Source of the DNA: Chlorobaculum thiosulfatiphilum
GTDB taxonomy: Bacteria > Bacteroidota > Chlorobiia > Chlorobiales > Chlorobiaceae
DNA length: 64,000 nucleotides
NCBI RefSeq assembly: GCF_006265165.1
Contig: NZ_VDCH01000011.1
Span: 1 to 64,000, forward strand
Direction: 5' to 3'
Positions 1-8,581 of the stretch are shown piece by piece. The stretch's first letter is position 1. The number at the start of each line of letters is the position of its first letter. Below the pieces are notes generated by a model. It was not told where the DNA came from. It did not search any database and worked only from the letters and a program-made list of their open reading frames with translations. Position numbers and translations under genes: made by a program.

Positions 1-59
1 GCGTCAAGATATGGATATTTCAGTTAAATCGATAGATTTCAATACCTTATGTCAGTACT

Positions 60-77
60 GACTTTTTAGAGATGCCC
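60..77. mobile_element. Terminal inverted repeat of an element cut by the window edge
   Basis: These 18 bases are identical to the right terminal repeat of the MITE at 20131-20260 (see there). Only one end is visible, so the rest of the element must lie to the left of the window. The 59 bases inside it do not resemble the interior of the 130-bp MITE, so this may be a different or full-length member, such as the parent insertion sequence. A short plus-strand frame ends at a TGA at 59-61, which could be the tail of a transposase, but that is too short to call. Confidence 0.6.
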
Positions 78-135
78 TTTAGGTGGCGGTGGAAGGGGGG
101 ACGAGGGGAGGCGCGACGCTCGGGCTTGTGGGTGG

Positions 136-2172
136 TCAGGCGGCGGATTCGCTGTCCTCCATAGCCGCGAAGTGCTCCATGATCATGCGATGCACGAAAA
201 TGTACCCGCCGCCGACCTTGCGCAGGAAGAGCAAATCCGCCGCATAATCAAGAAACCGCACATACCGCAACGGCGCGAATCCCTCGCTCCAGAGCAGGAA
301 ACGCAGCACGTAGTGCTGAATGACAGCATAGCCCCCAAGGAATAGTCCGGAGAAAAGGCCGATGATTATGCCGCCGTTTAGACCAACGACAAGTCCATCT
401 CTAAGCCTGAAGGCCAGTCCGTAGAGCATCCCAAAGAAAACAGCACAGAATAGTGCGATAATAATCCCTGATAATACAGCATACCTAAAAGATCGATGTA
501 CGCCTTGGTTCGTTTCAGTTTGTTTATCTATCTCAGGATAAACGAAGGTGTTTACAAACATTAGTCTAAAAAAAAGCACAACTGCCATTCCGGTGAGCCA
601 GCCAATTATCATGACAAATAGTCCTCGTGTTATTCCGATGACCAGCCCGAGGAGAAGTGAGTAAATTGGCCACACGACAAGCCAGCCGACAACAAGCCAG
701 TCGATCTTATTTCCGATTGTGAGTCGGATGCAAGATGATAATTTGATCCATCGTTTTAAATCAAAATTGCCTACGGCAAGTTTAATATGATTTGATAGCT
801 GCTCTGTACTGAGTCCACCGCTCAGACCAAAGACCAGTCCTGCACTCAACCCAAAAAACAGCCTAGTAGCCAACCATCCCACCAGTCCGCCTACCAGCGC
901 TGAAGCTGTCAAGCTTAAAACCTTAAACTGAATTCGATGCTTGTTTGGCAACAGTTCAGGCTGGAGCTGTTCGATATAGAAAACAGTTTGTTCTCGCTGT
1001 TTCATGGCATTAGCTAAACGGGAAATCCATTTTTTTGTTTGTTCTGGTTTGTAAGGCACTGACGGTTTGCGCCTTTTGAACATGGCTGCGATATAGCTAT
1101 CGAACAGTTTATCGCGCCGGTTTTCGATGTTTCCGTCTTCAAGTGATGTTGCTGCATCTGCATTGTTGTAAAATGCAAGCTGCATGATGCTGAGCATCAG
1201 GGGATTGTCGAGAAGCTCCAGTAGCGTTTTATCCTCTCTTACCAGTTTGCGTACCGGTTCAAGTGAATCGCCAGCTTCAGCGAGGTAGCGATCAACCTGT
1301 TCTGGCGTCAGCGGCTGGACGGTGACGGCGTGTTGCAGCTTGAGCTTTGAGGTGAGCGTCTCATAATCGGCGATGCGGCTGCAAATGGCGATTGGCAGCA
1401 ATCCGTTGTTTTCACGATAAGCGTTGATTGCTTCGACGCAGGCGTTACGATGCTCCTTTGCCACTTCGTCCAGTCCGTCGAGCAGCGGCAAAATGGCTTC
1501 GTTCTCGATCCAGAATCGCGCGATTTTTTCTGGCACGTCGTATCGCTTGCGGAGTTCATCGATGAGCCAGTCGGCAATAGGCGGACGTTGCAATGCCCAT
1601 GATGAGAGGTTGAAAATGATCGGAATCGGAAGTGAGCTTTCGTTTTCGGCTCTCTCGATGAGGTCTCTCGCCAGTTCGAGGAGCAGCGTGGTTTTACCCG
1701 CGCCCGGCGCGCCGAGGATGAGCAGGGTTTTGTCGAACCGGTCGAACAGCTCGATCATTGGCGTTCCGGCGCGTATCGGCTCGGATTGGCGACCCGCCCG
1801 TTCGACGACGAGGTTCCATGAATGCTCCACCATCTCCGGCGACTCTTTGTAACCGAGTTCGAGTCGCGCAATACGGTAGAGCGATTGTTCGAGAACGCCC
1901 TCGACCCACATATGGCGCACTTTTTCCAGCATCCGCTGACGGTTGCGCTTCAGCAAATCAGCGTTGGCTTTCGGATCGAGCGGCGTCGGTTGTTGCTTGG
2001 TTCTTCGTGACCGGAAGAAAAGCCAAATGAAGATTCCAGCGATAACTGGAATAATCGTGGCGAGATTCGCCAGTGCGCCGGTGATGTCTTTTCCTTTTTC
2101 CGACAACAGCCACTCCCAGCTTGCGGCAAGCCAGTGCCAAAGCGTTGTCAGAAAAGTCGTTATCGCGTCCAT
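136..2172 (-). CDS. Membrane-bound NACHT-domain NTPase
   Basis: Protein of 678 aa. A hydrophobic segment at about residues 34-53 is followed by a basic stretch. A STAND/NACHT-type NTPase follows, with Walker A GAPGAGKTT at 154-162 and Walker B LLDGLDEV at 230-237; the doubled acidic site after the aspartate is typical of NACHT. The C-terminal part (about 420-640) is strongly hydrophobic, glycine-rich and holds several membrane segments instead of the usual leucine-rich or TPR sensor repeats. Bacterial NACHT proteins include antiphage sensors, but related membrane versions have no proven role, so a defence function is inference. It is divergent from queC and sits beside a mobile-element end, which fits an accessory gene. 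Confidence 0.85.
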   Translation of the reverse strand: MDAITTFLTTLWHWLAASWEWLLSEKGKDITGALANLATIIPVIAGIFIWLFFRSRRTKQQPTPLDPKANADLLKRNRQRMLEKVRHMWVEGVLEQSLYRIARLELGYKESPEMVEHSWNLVVERAGRQSEPIRAGTPMIELFDRFDKTLLILGAPGAGKTTLLLELARDLIERAENESSLPIPIIFNLSSWALQRPPIADWLIDELRKRYDVPEKIARFWIENEAILPLLDGLDEVAKEHRNACVEAINAYRENNGLLPIAICSRIADYETLTSKLKLQHAVTVQPLTPEQVDRYLAEAGDSLEPVRKLVREDKTLLELLDNPLMLSIMQLAFYNNADAATSLEDGNIENRRDKLFDSYIAAMFKRRKPSVPYKPEQTKKWISRLANAMKQREQTVFYIEQLQPELLPNKHRIQFKVLSLTASALVGGLVGWLATRLFFGLSAGLVFGLSGGLSTEQLSNHIKLAVGNFDLKRWIKLSSCIRLTIGNKIDWLVVGWLVVWPIYSLLLGLVIGITRGLFVMIIGWLTGMAVVLFFRLMFVNTFVYPEIDKQTETNQGVHRSFRYAVLSGIIIALFCAVFFGMLYGLAFRLRDGLVVGLNGGIIIGLFSGLFLGGYAVIQHYVLRFLLWSEGFAPLRYVRFLDYAADLLFLRKVGGGYIFVHRMIMEHFAAMEDSESAA

Positions 2173-2309
2173 TCCGGTTCAGGGGTTCAGTTACTGAAAA
2201 GTAACGCTTCTCTGTAGAGCTGGCAATTCCGGCAGTCCGCCTTTTTTATTTATCTCCTCAATTCCGTACACTTAACATCAATCTTTAATCGTTATTTCGA
2301 CCTGAATTT

Positions 2310-2993
2310 ATGAAGGCAGTACTTTTGGTCAGCGGCGGGATGGACAGCCTCGTTGCTACCGCGCTGGCGCATCGCGAGGGGTTCGAGCTGGCGGCGATGC
2401 ATGTCAATTACGGGCAGCGGACGTGGACGAAGGAGCTTGAGTGTTTCCGGCAGATTTGCGACCATTACGGTATCGCCGACCGGCTGGAGGTCGATGCGAT
2501 GTTTCTCAGTACCATCGGCGGTTCGTCGCTGACCGACGCGAAGATTCCCGTCGGCCCCGCAGACCTCGCAGGCACTGAAATTCCCACCAGTTACGTGCCG
2601 TTCCGCAACGCCAATTTCCTCTCGATGGCCGTGAGCTGGTCGGAGGTGATCGGCGCAAATCGCATCTACATCGGCGCGGTCGAGGAGGACTCATCGGGCT
2701 ATCCCGATTGCCGCAAAATCTTTTACGACGCCTTCAACCAGGTGATCGACCTCGGCACACGGCCCGAAACCCGCATCGAAATCGTGACGCCGCTCATCGC
2801 CATGAGCAAGGCGGAGATCGTCAAAAAAGGGATGGAACTCGATGCGCCGTTTCACTTTAGCTGGTCGTGCTACAAAAGCGAGGGCAAGGCGTGCGGCGTG
2901 TGCGACAGTTGCGCCCGGCGTTTGCGCGCCTTTGCGTCCGCCGGAATGGACGATCCGGTCGAGTATGAAGTGCGGCCCAACTATTTGCAGTAA
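2310..2993 (+). CDS. queC: 7-cyano-7-deazaguanine synthase QueC
   Basis: Protein of 227 aa. It makes preQ0 from 7-carboxy-7-deazaguanine with ATP and ammonia in the cytoplasmic queuosine pathway. The PP-loop motif SGGMDS is at residues 8-13, and the zinc site is formed by Cys187, Cys195, Cys198 and Cys201. Length is normal for the family. It is separated by 30 bp from the CPBP protease gene, so it may head a small operon with that gene and trpA. Another queuosine gene, queA, lies 15 kb away. Confidence 0.97.
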   Translation: MKAVLLVSGGMDSLVATALAHREGFELAAMHVNYGQRTWTKELECFRQICDHYGIADRLEVDAMFLSTIGGSSLTDAKIPVGPADLAGTEIPTSYVPFRNANFLSMAVSWSEVIGANRIYIGAVEEDSSGYPDCRKIFYDAFNQVIDLGTRPETRIEIVTPLIAMSKAEIVKKGMELDAPFHFSWSCYKSEGKACGVCDSCARRLRAFASAGMDDPVEYEVRPNYLQ

Positions 2994-3023
2994 TTATCGA
3001 AACCAAGAAATTCCTGAACAATC

Positions 3024-3725
3024 ATGGAAAATGTAAACGCGATTGCTTCCGGTTCCTCGTCGCTCAATGAGCGTCTCAAACTCGCCTTCGGCCTGACGGC
3101 GCTTATCTGGATTACCGGCCTCGTCGGTCATTTCACGCCGCTGCAAGAGTGGCCCGCGCTGGCGCTCTACGTTGTTGGCGGCATCGGCGTCGTCATCTGG
3201 CGCGGCACGAGCAAGCGCGAGTGGGCGGAGATGTACCTGGCAGGCGGGGATCGCGCCAAGTCGCTCAAATGGGGCGGCATCGCGGGCGGCATCCTCTTCG
3301 TGATGGATATCGTCAACACCGTGATTTACTACTCGAAGGGTGCGCCGCCGATGACCGACATGCTCGGCATTCTGGTCAACATGAACTTCCTCTTCCTTTT
3401 TCCGATTCTCGTGCTGGCCGAGGAGTTCCTGTGGCGCGGGCTGATGCTCTCGTCGATGGTCGAGAAGGGCTTCAATCCACACCTGAGCGTCTTCGTCACC
3501 GCGATGTGCTACGTGCTGAACCACTACGCCGTCGCGCCGGTCGGCATGTACGAGCGTGGATTGATGGCGATGATGGCTTTTCCGATTGGCATTCTCGGCG
3601 GTTATATTACGCTCAAATCGAAAAATGTCTGGGGAAGCGTGCTGGTGCACATGATCACCATGTTCTCCATGGTGCTTGATATTTTCGTCATCCCCAATCT
3701 GGTGCCCTCACTATTTCATCTATGA
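3024..3725 (+). CDS. CPBP family intramembrane glutamic endopeptidase
   Basis: Protein of 233 aa with multiple membrane segments. The Abi/CPBP (Rce1-like) motifs are visible: EEFLWRG with Glu133, Glu134 and Arg138, a second motif with His167, and a third with His209 in VHM. Members cleave within the membrane; prokaryotic substrates are mostly unknown and include bacteriocin self-immunity. The gene overlaps trpA by four bases (ATGA), so the two are probably translationally coupled, though no functional link with tryptophan synthesis is apparent. Confidence 0.9.
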   Translation: MENVNAIASGSSSLNERLKLAFGLTALIWITGLVGHFTPLQEWPALALYVVGGIGVVIWRGTSKREWAEMYLAGGDRAKSLKWGGIAGGILFVMDIVNTVIYYSKGAPPMTDMLGILVNMNFLFLFPILVLAEEFLWRGLMLSSMVEKGFNPHLSVFVTAMCYVLNHYAVAPVGMYERGLMAMMAFPIGILGGYITLKSKNVWGSVLVHMITMFSMVLDIFVIPNLVPSLFHL

Positions 3726-4525
3726 AAGAGAACAGAATTACCCGGCTGGTGAAGCAGGACAAGAAGCTGCTCATCGCCTACTATATGCCTGAATTTCCCG
3801 TGCCGGGCGCGACCTTGCCCGTGCTCGAAGCGTTGCAGGAGAGCGGGGCCGACCTCATCGAACTCGGTATGCCGTATTCCGATCCGATTGGCGACGGGCC
3901 GGTCATCCAGGACGCGGCGCACAAGGCGATCAGCCACGGCGTGCATGTCGGCAGCATCTTCGAGATGGTCAGAAAAGCGCGTAACGGCGAGGGGTGCAAA
4001 AAGATCACCACGCCGATTTTACTCATGGGTTACAGCAATCCGCTCATCGCCTACGGCGGCGACTGCTTCATGGACGACGCGGTGCGGGCGGGCGTCGATG
4101 GCCTCTTGATTCCCGACCTGCCGCCGGAGGAGTCGGAGGATTTCCTCGAACGCGCCAAGCACTTCGGCCTTTCGGTGATCTACCTCATTTCGCCGGTCAC
4201 GCCGCCCGAAAGGATCGAGCTCATCGACAGCATGTCCACCGACTTCTCCTACTGCATCGCGGTCAACGCCACCACCGGCACGGGCAAGCTCGACGCCGCC
4301 GGGATGGACGAGAAGATCGCCGAGTACCTGAAGCGCGTTCGTCAGCATGCGAAGAAGAAGTTTGTCGTCGGCTTCGGCATCAAGGATCGCGAGCGCGTGC
4401 TCAAGATGTGGGAGCTGTCCGACGGCGCGGTGGTCGGCTCCGCGCTACTGCAACACGTGGCCACGGCGACCACGCCGGAAGAAACCGCCGCAATGGCCGC
4501 CGATTTCTGGAAGTCTTTGCGGTGA
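3722..4525 (+). CDS. trpA: Tryptophan synthase alpha chain
   Basis: Protein of 267 aa, full length. It cleaves indole-3-glycerol phosphate to indole and glyceraldehyde 3-phosphate and passes indole to TrpB. The TIM-barrel catalytic pair is present as Glu47 (in LIELGMPYSDP) and Asp58, equivalent to E. coli Glu49 and Asp60. The phosphate-binding glycines near residues 215-240 are conserved. The start ATG overlaps the stop of the CPBP gene. No trpB or other trp gene is next to it, so the tryptophan genes are dispersed here. Confidence 0.97.
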   Translation: MKENRITRLVKQDKKLLIAYYMPEFPVPGATLPVLEALQESGADLIELGMPYSDPIGDGPVIQDAAHKAISHGVHVGSIFEMVRKARNGEGCKKITTPILLMGYSNPLIAYGGDCFMDDAVRAGVDGLLIPDLPPEESEDFLERAKHFGLSVIYLISPVTPPERIELIDSMSTDFSYCIAVNATTGTGKLDAAGMDEKIAEYLKRVRQHAKKKFVVGFGIKDRERVLKMWELSDGAVVGSALLQHVATATTPEETAAMAADFWKSLR

Positions 4526-4577
4526 ACCGCGCGGAGGGATTTCGGTTGTCGGGAGATTTGTCGGTGTCGTCATTAAA

Positions 4578-4598
4578 GGGCAGCCGCAAGGGCTGCCC
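4578..4598. repeat. GC-rich hairpin repeat after trpA
   Basis: An 8-bp perfect stem GGGCAGCC / GGCTGCCC with loop GCAAG, followed by CTACAG. It lies 52 bp after the trpA stop codon. The form resembles a dispersed intergenic repeat seen in many bacteria. It lacks a T-run, so it is not a classic terminator. Confidence 0.6.
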
Positions 4599-4681
4599 CT
4601 ACAGAACAGAATGATGCAGGATCATCCATTGTGCCGTTTTTTTGACATAACCCCGCGTCTGTCCATTCCAATTACCTGATC

Positions 4682-5716
4682 ATGCAAGCATCGGGCAAAA
4701 CCGCTCCGGCGGTGACGGTCATCATTCCGCATCTCAGGAATCGCCCGATGCTCGACGCCTGCCTCGACGCCCTTCGCCAAACTACCTTCCGTGACTTTTC
4801 CGTCATCGTCGTCGATAACGGCGGCGAGGCTTCCGACCTCACCGGCCTCGAATCACGCTATCCCGACACCACCGTCCTTCGCCTGCCTGCCAATGCCGGA
4901 TATGCTGGCGGGTGCAATGCCGGACTTCGACAGGCATTGTCGTCCTATGTGGTTTTTCTGAATGACGATACCGTCGTCGAGCCGGAGTGGCTGGGCAGTC
5001 TCGTCGCTGCCGCCGAAAGCGATCCGATGATCGGCGCGTTGCAGCCGAAGATTCTGTCGCTGCCGGAGCGGCGGCAGGGGAGGCGGGTGTTCGACTACGC
5101 CGGAGCGGCGGGAGGTCTCATCGACCGCCTCGGATTTCCGTACTGCCTCGGCAGGAGCTTCGGCGGTCGGGAGGAGGACGCCGGGCAGTATGACGAGCCG
5201 CGCGACATCTTCTGGGCGTCGGGCGTGGCGCTCTTCGCCCGGCGCGAGGCGGTTGAGCGGCTCGGCGGCTTCGAGGAGAGCTTTTTCATGCACATGGAGG
5301 AGATCGATCTCTGCTGGCGCATGTCGCTGGCGGGCTACCGGGTGCGCTCCGCGCCGCAGTCGGTGGTCTGGCACAAGGGCGGCGCGTCGCTCGCGGAGGG
5401 TTCGCCACTGAAGGTCTATTACAACCACCGCAACGCCCTGCTCACGCTGCTGCGCAACCGGAGCGCCGCGCCGCTCATCGCGCTGCTGCCGCTGCGCCTC
5501 GCGCTCGAAGCGGCGGCGATGCTCTACTATCTCGCGGGCGGAAAAGAGGGAATGGCGCGAGCCGCGCAGGTGGCGCGGGCGTTCCTCGATGTGCTGCGGC
5601 GGTTGCCGGAAACGCTCCGGCAGCGGCGGGGAATCCAGCGCACGAGAACGGTCGGCGACCGGGAGCTTTTCCACGATGCGCCGCTGTCGATCTTCCTGCC
5701 GCGCCGTCCGGATTAG
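4682..5716 (+). CDS. Glycosyltransferase family 2 (rhamnosyltransferase-like)
   Basis: Protein of 344 aa with a GT-A fold signature. It has an N-terminal TVIIPHLRNRPML region, the nucleotide-binding VVDNGG, and the metal-binding NDD at residues 94-96. The middle carries the family motif region around the HMEEIDLCWR stretch, typical of GT2 enzymes acting on cell-surface polysaccharides. Donor and acceptor cannot be read from sequence. Its last four bases overlap the end of the convergent START-like gene. It follows trpA by about 150 bp and is probably a separate unit. Confidence 0.9.
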   Translation: MQASGKTAPAVTVIIPHLRNRPMLDACLDALRQTTFRDFSVIVVDNGGEASDLTGLESRYPDTTVLRLPANAGYAGGCNAGLRQALSSYVVFLNDDTVVEPEWLGSLVAAAESDPMIGALQPKILSLPERRQGRRVFDYAGAAGGLIDRLGFPYCLGRSFGGREEDAGQYDEPRDIFWASGVALFARREAVERLGGFEESFFMHMEEIDLCWRMSLAGYRVRSAPQSVVWHKGGASLAEGSPLKVYYNHRNALLTLLRNRSAAPLIALLPLRLALEAAAMLYYLAGGKEGMARAAQVARAFLDVLRRLPETLRQRRGIQRTRTVGDRELFHDAPLSIFLPRRPD

Positions 5717-6246
5717 TCTTTGGCTCGCGCCTCGCAGTAGCTTCTGACCGCCCTGAGGATGGTCGGCAAATCCTGGCTCTGCACGAAGCTCACCAGGAAC
5801 TGCGGCGCGAAAAAGTCCGGCTTGATCTCCGCCTTGTAGGTCAGCAGCGTTGCGTGGCCGTTTTTGCCATCGACCGCTTCGAGCTGCCACTCGCCTTCAT
5901 AGACCTGAAAATCCCCGCCGATCTGCGAAAACCAGAGGTGCTCCGGAAAAACCTCCTCGACCTTGAGGGTGAAGTTCACCGTTCTCTCGAAAATGAAAAT
6001 GCCCGACTTGCCCGACTGCGCGATGATCCTCGTGTGATTGTTCGACTCCAGCAACCGGCTCGACACCACCTTGGGCATCGTTTCGTGAAGGTGGTCGTAA
6101 TCGGTGAGCATTCGCCACACCACCGGCGGTTCGGCCTCTATGAGCACACAGCCGTTCGCGCCGATGACCCCATCCGGCAGCCAGTCGAGATCGATGAGAA
6201 TCTCGCCCTGCATGATCCGCGCACGTTTTTCCGGAGTGAGTGTCAT
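5713..6246 (-). CDS. SRPBCC/START-like cyclase-dehydrase family protein
   Basis: Protein of 177 aa. The pattern of an N-terminal helix, the LIEAEPPVVWRMLTDYDHL stretch near residue 35-55 and the C-terminal helix with QDLPTILRAVRSY matches the COQ10/polyketide-cyclase branch of the SRPBCC fold. This fold binds hydrophobic ligands such as quinones and lipids. No catalytic residue can be assigned. It lies downstream of the HAD hydrolase gene on the same strand, with a gap of about 108 bp, and could be cotranscribed. Confidence 0.8.
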   Translation of the reverse strand: MTLTPEKRARIMQGEILIDLDWLPDGVIGANGCVLIEAEPPVVWRMLTDYDHLHETMPKVVSSRLLESNNHTRIIAQSGKSGIFIFERTVNFTLKVEEVFPEHLWFSQIGGDFQVYEGEWQLEAVDGKNGHATLLTYKAEIKPDFFAPQFLVSFVQSQDLPTILRAVRSYCEARAKD

Positions 6247-6354
6247 GGCTGAACAGGTTTGGTTGCGACGCCGTTTCTTTCAATGTAGGTCACGCATCTT
6301 TCAGCCGCAACGATTTGGCAATATTGTGCCTGCTCGCTCCGGAGCGGGGAGGAC

Positions 6355-7068
6355 TTATTCGTGCTGCCGGGCCGTTCGTGCAGCATCGGCCACCTGCGCC
6401 AGACCGCTGACGGTGGCGGTGGGCCGGAACTCCCACGGATCGAAAACCGCGTCACCGGATCGCCGCACCCAGAGCGCATTCATGCCAACGGCCCGCGCTC
6501 CGGTGACATCGAAAGGATTCGACGAGACGAGCCAGGTGTGTTCCGGCTGGCTTTCCGCCCGGTGCATGAAGTGGCGATAAACCTCCGGATCGGGCTTGAA
6601 CGACCGGACTTCATCGACGCTGACAATATCGAGAAAGAACTCCCGGATTCCCGCATGATCGAGCAGCGATTCGACATCCGAAGCCAGTCCGTTCGAGAAG
6701 GCAAACAACCTGAATCCCGCCTCACGGGCGCGTTCGAGGCCGTTCGCGACATCCGGAAAAGCCGGAAGTCGGCGATACATGTCGAGCAGCTCCCGGCGCT
6801 GGGTTGCGGAAATCACGATCTGAAACGATGCGCAAGCGAACTCTAGCGCCTGCGCGGTACATTCCGGGAACGGGCAATATCGCCGCATCAACGCCCGCCG
6901 GAACGAATATTCAAGCTGCTTCTGTCGCCACAGTATCGACAGCGCCTCCGCCCGTTCGCCCGCAAAAGCTTCGAGCATTGAGATCAGGCCGTGCGTGTTG
7001 ATCAAGGTGCCGTAAACGTCGAAAGCGAGGGTTTGGGGTTGGGAGGAAATTGTCATGGTGGTGAACAT
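6355..7068 (-). CDS. HAD-superfamily hydrolase, haloacid dehalogenase type II-like
   Basis: Protein of 237 aa. The nucleophile is Asp17 in FDVYGTL, followed by a helical cap. The second motif is FSNGL and the third region contains SSNPFDVTGA, as in (S)-2-haloacid dehalogenases. True substrates of such proteins in most bacteria are small phosphorylated or halogenated acids and are not predictable. The gene starts 6 bp after the stop of the CDF transporter gene, so the two form an operon. A second in-frame ATG at 7056 is also possible as start. Confidence 0.88.
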   Translation of the reverse strand: MFTTMTISSQPQTLAFDVYGTLINTHGLISMLEAFAGERAEALSILWRQKQLEYSFRRALMRRYCPFPECTAQALEFACASFQIVISATQRRELLDMYRRLPAFPDVANGLERAREAGFRLFAFSNGLASDVESLLDHAGIREFFLDIVSVDEVRSFKPDPEVYRHFMHRAESQPEHTWLVSSNPFDVTGARAVGMNALWVRRSGDAVFDPWEFRPTATVSGLAQVADAARTARQHE

Positions 7069-7074
7069 TTGTTC

Positions 7075-8463
7075 TCAATCCACCGCGTTCACCGGTTCGG
7101 CGTGGACGATGATTCTTGAGGTTTCGGGAATGTCTCGGTAGATCAGGCTTTCGAGGCGGCTGGTGAGGGGGTGGACGTCGGCGAGGACGGTGTTGTCGTC
7201 GAAGCCGCAATGCAGCGTGATGCAGAGTTTGTTGTGGCTCGATACGTGGATTTTCAAGGCATGCACGTCGCGGATGCCGGCAATCGTGCTGGCCGCCTGG
7301 CGGATGATGGCGGTGATCCGCGCTTCGTTTTCGGGGTCGGCGGGACGTGCGTTGCGCTCCTCGCTGTTGAGCGGGTCGAGGTGGATGCAGAGGTCGATCT
7401 CTTCGTTGAATTCGCGGTGCAGCTCCTCTTCGAGTTCGGTCACGGCGTCGTGCGCCTCGCGGATCGTCAGGCGGCTGTCAACCTCGACGTCGAAGGTGAT
7501 CTGTTTGTGCTCGCCCGCAAGCGACGCGAGAATGTTGTGCGCGTGAAGGCCGTGGTTCAGGCCGACGGCGTGAATCCGCTCGGTGACGGTTTCGCTGTCG
7601 AGCACGACCGGCCTCGCGTTGACCGTAATGTCGCTGTCGGGAAGCTCCGCTTTCAGCCGCTCTTCGACTCCGGCGCAGATGGCCAGAACCTTCTCCTGCG
7701 GCAGGGTGCGGCTGACCGAAATGGTGAGGTCGATGAAGACGAACGGCCCGGCAGGCTTGATCCTCATTTTGTGGATGCTGATAACACCCGGCGCGTTCAT
7801 GACGATCTCTTCGATCTGTTCGGAGAGTCCCTCCGGCGCGGCGTCCACCAGCACATCGAAGGTTTTGCGGCCCAGCTCCCACGCGGCTCTCGCGACCAGC
7901 ACTGCCACGAACATACCTGCGACGGCGTCCGCCCATTGAAGGCCGAGCGCGACGAATCCCAGCCCCGCCAGCACCACCGCCGAGGAGACGATGTCGGAGG
8001 TAAAGTGCAGCGCATCGGCTTCGAGCGCCTGGCTTTTGGTCTCCTTCGCCACTTTTTTCAAGGCGGTCGCCCTCGAAATATCGACCACAATCGACACCAC
8101 GATCACCGCGATGGCGTACCATGTCACTTCGATCTCCGCCGTGCCGGAGATGAGCCGCTCGACGGCGGCATAGACGATCCAGCAGGAGGTGAGCAGCAGC
8201 AGGCCGGTTTCGATGAGTGCGCTGACGCTCTCGATTTTGGTGTGGCCGTAGTGGTGTTTTTTATCCGCCGGTTTGTCGCTGATCCGGACGGCGAACCAGG
8301 TCAGCGCCGCCGCGCCGAAATCCATCGTCGAGTGCGCGGCCTCGGAGAGAATGCCGATGCTGCCGGTCATGAGGCCGACCACCAGTTTCATGATGGTCAA
8401 GAGCAAGCTCGCCACAACCGAACTGAGGGCGACATTCTGCTTTTTCTGTTCGTGGCTGCTCAT
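7075..8463 (-). CDS. Cation diffusion facilitator (CDF) metal transporter
   Basis: Protein of 462 aa from the ATG at 8463. The open frame extends further upstream, but the extension is arginine/serine-rich and overlaps the MAT gene, so it is not used. Six membrane helices carry the CDF metal sites HSTMD at 44-48 and DALHFTSD at 150-157. A cytoplasmic domain follows, and the C-terminal part appears to hold a repeated ferredoxin-like dimerisation domain, longer than in FieF/YiiP. It probably exports Zn, Fe, Co or Mn in exchange for protons; the metal is not certain. It is in an operon with the HAD hydrolase. Confidence 0.93.
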   Translation of the reverse strand: MSSHEQKKQNVALSSVVASLLLTIMKLVVGLMTGSIGILSEAAHSTMDFGAAALTWFAVRISDKPADKKHHYGHTKIESVSALIETGLLLLTSCWIVYAAVERLISGTAEIEVTWYAIAVIVVSIVVDISRATALKKVAKETKSQALEADALHFTSDIVSSAVVLAGLGFVALGLQWADAVAGMFVAVLVARAAWELGRKTFDVLVDAAPEGLSEQIEEIVMNAPGVISIHKMRIKPAGPFVFIDLTISVSRTLPQEKVLAICAGVEERLKAELPDSDITVNARPVVLDSETVTERIHAVGLNHGLHAHNILASLAGEHKQITFDVEVDSRLTIREAHDAVTELEEELHREFNEEIDLCIHLDPLNSEERNARPADPENEARITAIIRQAASTIAGIRDVHALKIHVSSHNKLCITLHCGFDDNTVLADVHPLTSRLESLIYRDIPETSRIIVHAEPVNAVD

Positions 8464-8581
8464 CGGGTTAACGGGTGGAATTCCGGCTGATGGTGAAGGT
8501 TGCAAGCTGACCGAACATAACGATTTGCCGGATAACAGCCATGAGCGTTTGAGGCGATTTTTCTCTGGCGCGAGACGCGGT

